A stretch of DNA of 64,000 nt from Hyperoplus lanceolatus. Its lineage: Eukaryota > Chordata > Actinopteri > Uranoscopiformes > Ammodytidae. Shown here piece by piece: positions 61,591 through 64,000 of the stretch. Under the pieces are notes generated by a model, which saw only the letters and a list, made by a program, of their open reading frames with translations, was not told where the DNA came from and did no database searches. The stretch is taken from the NCBI GenBank assembly GCA_026929865.2, contig CM049400.1, positions 15,037,001 through 15,101,000 of the forward strand, written 5' to 3'. Every line of letters starts with the position of its first letter. Position 1 is the stretch's first letter. The position numbers were made by a program, and so were the translations under genes.

Positions 61591-63258
61591 ATGGACGAGA
61601 AAATAATAATTAGCGTCCACAGCAACTCTGTGCTCTATGACACCACCAGCGTCCTCTACAAGGACCGTAACAAGAAGGAGCAGGTGTGGCTCAGGGTGAG
61701 CGAGGAGGTCGGGCTTCCTGGTAAGTTATGTGAATATTTGTCTGTTGCCTGTGTACAGCTTTGCTTTATATAAACCAAGTTAGCACCTATTAGCATTTGG
61801 GTAGAGCAGCATCAGCACAGCAGACTTTCCCGCTTAGCACCGGTTAGCACCAGCATAAAGCCCCAGAATAGAGCAGGCATTCCTGCTTATTAGCAGCGTA
61901 TATCAAGAGCATAAAGCCCCAGCGTAGTTCAGGTTTCCATTAGCACCGGTTATCACACGGGACAGTTCGCTGTAGCTTGTCACGCTACCTGATGCAACAG
62001 TTTACGTAGTCTACATGTGAAGATCTTGTCAGTGAGCGCATATTCTGTTTCTTGTCAGTCGAGACATGTCGCAGGAGGTGGAAAAACTTGAGGGACACTT
62101 ACCTGAAGGAGAAGAGGAAGGAGGGAGAAAAGAGGAGTGGGCAGGCAGCAGGGCAAGCTAGAAGGTGGAGGTTCTCTGCGATCATGTCATTCCTCGACCC
62201 CTTTATTGCCCCGAGAGAGTCCAGTGGCAACATGGCTCGGGGGGTCGAGGAAGACATGATCGCAGAGGACAGCCTTGATGCTACAGCAGGGCCAGGAGAC
62301 GATGAGGACCAGGGTCAAGCAGCAGCAGCAGCAGCAGCAGGGCCATCCTCAATTGACCACGGAGGTTTGTTGACAAGTGTAGGCCTATTGTGACATAAAC
62401 CTGTTTTGAAAAAACTTTAATAGGGCTGCACTTTTTAGAAAATACGTTTTGTAATTATTTGTATTGATTGATATTACCATTAAGAGCAGAGATTTTAATA
62501 TTTGATATCACGGTTCTCTCCCTAAACACATTTACATGAATATGTTATGATTTTGGCAGATATCACGTCAGAGCTGAACTATAACCTGTAGAAATGTGTG
62601 CATTTGTAGAATGCGTTATGTGTTATAATAGACACCCTGAAATGACTTAAATAATTTATATATACTCCTATGCAAAAAAACTAAAAATATTTCTCACTAC
62701 CATAGATCAGTCCTCGGACAGTGAAGCCTCAACTCCTGCCGGTCCTGCTGCTGCTGCTTATCGTGCTCCTGCCCCTGCTGTAGCACCAAGAGCACGTAAC
62801 GGTATGAACCAAACAGAAGCTGGATTGCCTTTATTTTTTACCCTTTGTTCATGCTGTGTTGCATGATTGTTGTTTTCCCCATGATAATTCTGCTGTTTTA
62901 CTTTCCTTGTCATGTGATTGTGGCTTGATTATAATAAGTTATAACAAAGTTATAATACATTAATAAAGTCTGATTTAATGTTCACACAGCAACAAGAAGG
63001 ACCAGAAAGAGGCCGAGGGAGCTCTCTGAGAGGCAGGACACACTGGAGCAGCTGCTGGTGGAAACCCTGCAGAGAAGGCAAGCCCTCCAGCCACCCCCAC
63101 CAGGACCCCCACCATGCCTGGACCAGCAGTTTTTAAACGGCCTGCTTCCTTCCCTGCAGAGGTTGACACCCGAGGCCAAAGAACATGTGAAATTTCACAT
63201 ACATAAATTAATCTATGACTCGACCACAGTAACGCTCAATTTGGAACCATTGGGGTAG
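61591..63258 (+). CDS. MADF-BESS DNA-binding protein, four coding exons, probable Harbinger-associated gene
   Basis: Exons 61591-61720, 62059-62364, 62706-62801 and 62990-63258 join into one 266-codon frame. Each intron has GT/AG ends (gtaagt, gtttgt, gtatga donors) and all three are phase 1. Residues about 4-93 form a MADF domain (Myb/SANT-like helix-turn-helix): LYD near the N-terminus, the core CRRRWKNLRD at 47-56, and W80 and FLDPF at its end. An acidic linker and an Ala run encoded by a GCA repeat follow, then a Pro-rich stretch and a C-terminal BESS motif (FLNGLLPSL from 225, helix to about 254). MADF-BESS proteins such as Drosophila Adf-1 bind DNA and use BESS for protein contacts in the nucleus. 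Fish have many such genes, several beside PIF/Harbinger transposases. The ATG is the first in frame after a GC-palindromic, CCAAT-bearing 5' region. No transposase is visible in the window. I infer a transposon accessory protein or a domesticated derivative; expression is unproven. Confidence 0.78.
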
Positions 63259-63371
63259 CTTAGTAGCAGCTCGGGTGACAATCTCTGCAGGGAATGAACC
63301 TGCTTTTTTTTTTGCAAATCAATATTTATTTTATTTTTATGTTTAAATCTTTATTTTTTGTAATCAATTAA

Positions 63372-64000
63372 AGCTACTACGAGTAAGTCGGCACGTTGGC
63401 GACACCTTTGAACAAAAGCGGTAGTATTATTACGACGCCAGCTGTCGTGAAGCTGTTTTGTAGCTCGTCCAGGGAGTGCAAGAGTCAAATAATCAGGAAG
63501 CAATATGGTGCGTGGCTTGTCCGTGTGTTGAAAGTGAGGGCACCGGACTCTTTTTGGCTCCGTGAGTCTATGGGTGACACAGCATCAACTAATGCCAGTA
63601 AGTGCTAAACACACCTGATTGCAATGAGTTGATGCATTGTCACCTCTCACGGAGCTGAACGAGTCCCCGTGTCCTCACACAAAGCGAATGAACGAGAGAT
63701 GGCAGTTAGTTAGTATGGATCACGATGAGGTAATGTGTTGTTGTAAATAATGACTATTTCAGATGAATAATGGTCATCTGATGATGCTGGTGAGGCAAAG
63801 TAAACTTTGTTTTAGTAGGCTACCGCTCATTCATTTAGGAGTAAACACTGCAGTCTAGTTTCGCTGCGTGAAATTGTGTATACGTTGCTTGGCAACGCCC
63901 TCCCGCCCGACTATCACTCTCCCTTTTAGCTTTTCTTCATTGCATTTTCTTTTCTTTCTTTGATGGTTCAGCCCCGTTATCAGTCATTATGACGACAAAT
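63372..64000 (+). mobile_element. TTAA-type MITE family, copy 3, cut by the window end
   Basis: It begins AGCTACTACGAGTA after TTAA (63368-63371). Its 629 bases are almost identical to the complement of 57341-57970. The right part runs off the window. It begins only about 110 bases after the MADF-BESS stop codon and contains the hairpin at 63556-63655. Confidence 0.78.

Noticed and set aside
57041-64000. A single large transposon spanning the inverted MITE copies
   Set aside because: Copy 2 is complete in itself with both ends and TTAA on each side, so two independent insertions explain the arrangement more simply.

Overview
The window looks like a gene-poor stretch of a teleost fish genome, either intergenic or a very large intron. 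It is AT-rich and full of long CA/GT microsatellites. It also carries the usual fish mobile elements: hAT, PIF/Harbinger-like, Tc1/mariner and TTAA-type miniature DNA transposons, and a chromodomain-bearing Ty3/Gypsy element. I find no rRNA, tRNA, CRISPR array or operon-like organisation, and no multi-exon host gene that I can name. Most long open frames are chance frames in repeats or microsatellites.

Layout. 1-17 kb is mostly single-copy sequence interrupted by a small MITE (1819-2200), a complete non-autonomous hAT with a perfect 8-bp target duplication (4586-6191), microsatellites, and one copy of an LTR-like repeat (15840-16419). 17100-22461 is a nearly complete but broken Ty3/Gypsy chromovirus fossil with two LTRs and a 5-bp target duplication. 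24.4-26.4 kb holds two adjoining DNA-transposon remnants. A second LTR-like repeat copy lies at 29916-30486. 32217-37105 is a nested insertion: a hAT with a perfect 8-bp target duplication, carrying a tandem duplication, a retroposon tail, a long solo LTR, and a MITE inside that LTR. 43332-45298 and 46971-49262 are two more hAT-like elements, each carrying younger insertions. 50722-51581 is an internally deleted Tc1 element with long inverted repeats. 51895-52785, 57041-57970 and 63372 to the window end are three copies of one TTAA-type MITE family, the last two almost identical and in opposite orientation. 53186-54119 is a Harbinger-like MITE with TTA duplications.

The one protein gene I can support outside the retroelement is at 61591-63258 (+). 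It is a four-exon, 266-residue MADF-BESS DNA-binding protein whose exons join in frame with conventional splice signals, all in phase 1. It starts just downstream of a GC-palindromic sequence typical of fish PIF/Harbinger ends, so it is either a transposon accessory protein or a gene derived from one. No matching transposase is visible in the window.

The remaining single-copy stretches may contain conserved non-coding elements, which only alignment to other fish could show. Nearly all structure in this window is transposon biology. The most interesting parts are the intact MADF-BESS gene in its transposon setting, the insertion series in the 32-37 kb hAT, and the hairpin-bearing TTAA MITE family whose two near-identical copies bracket the MADF gene in inverted orientation.
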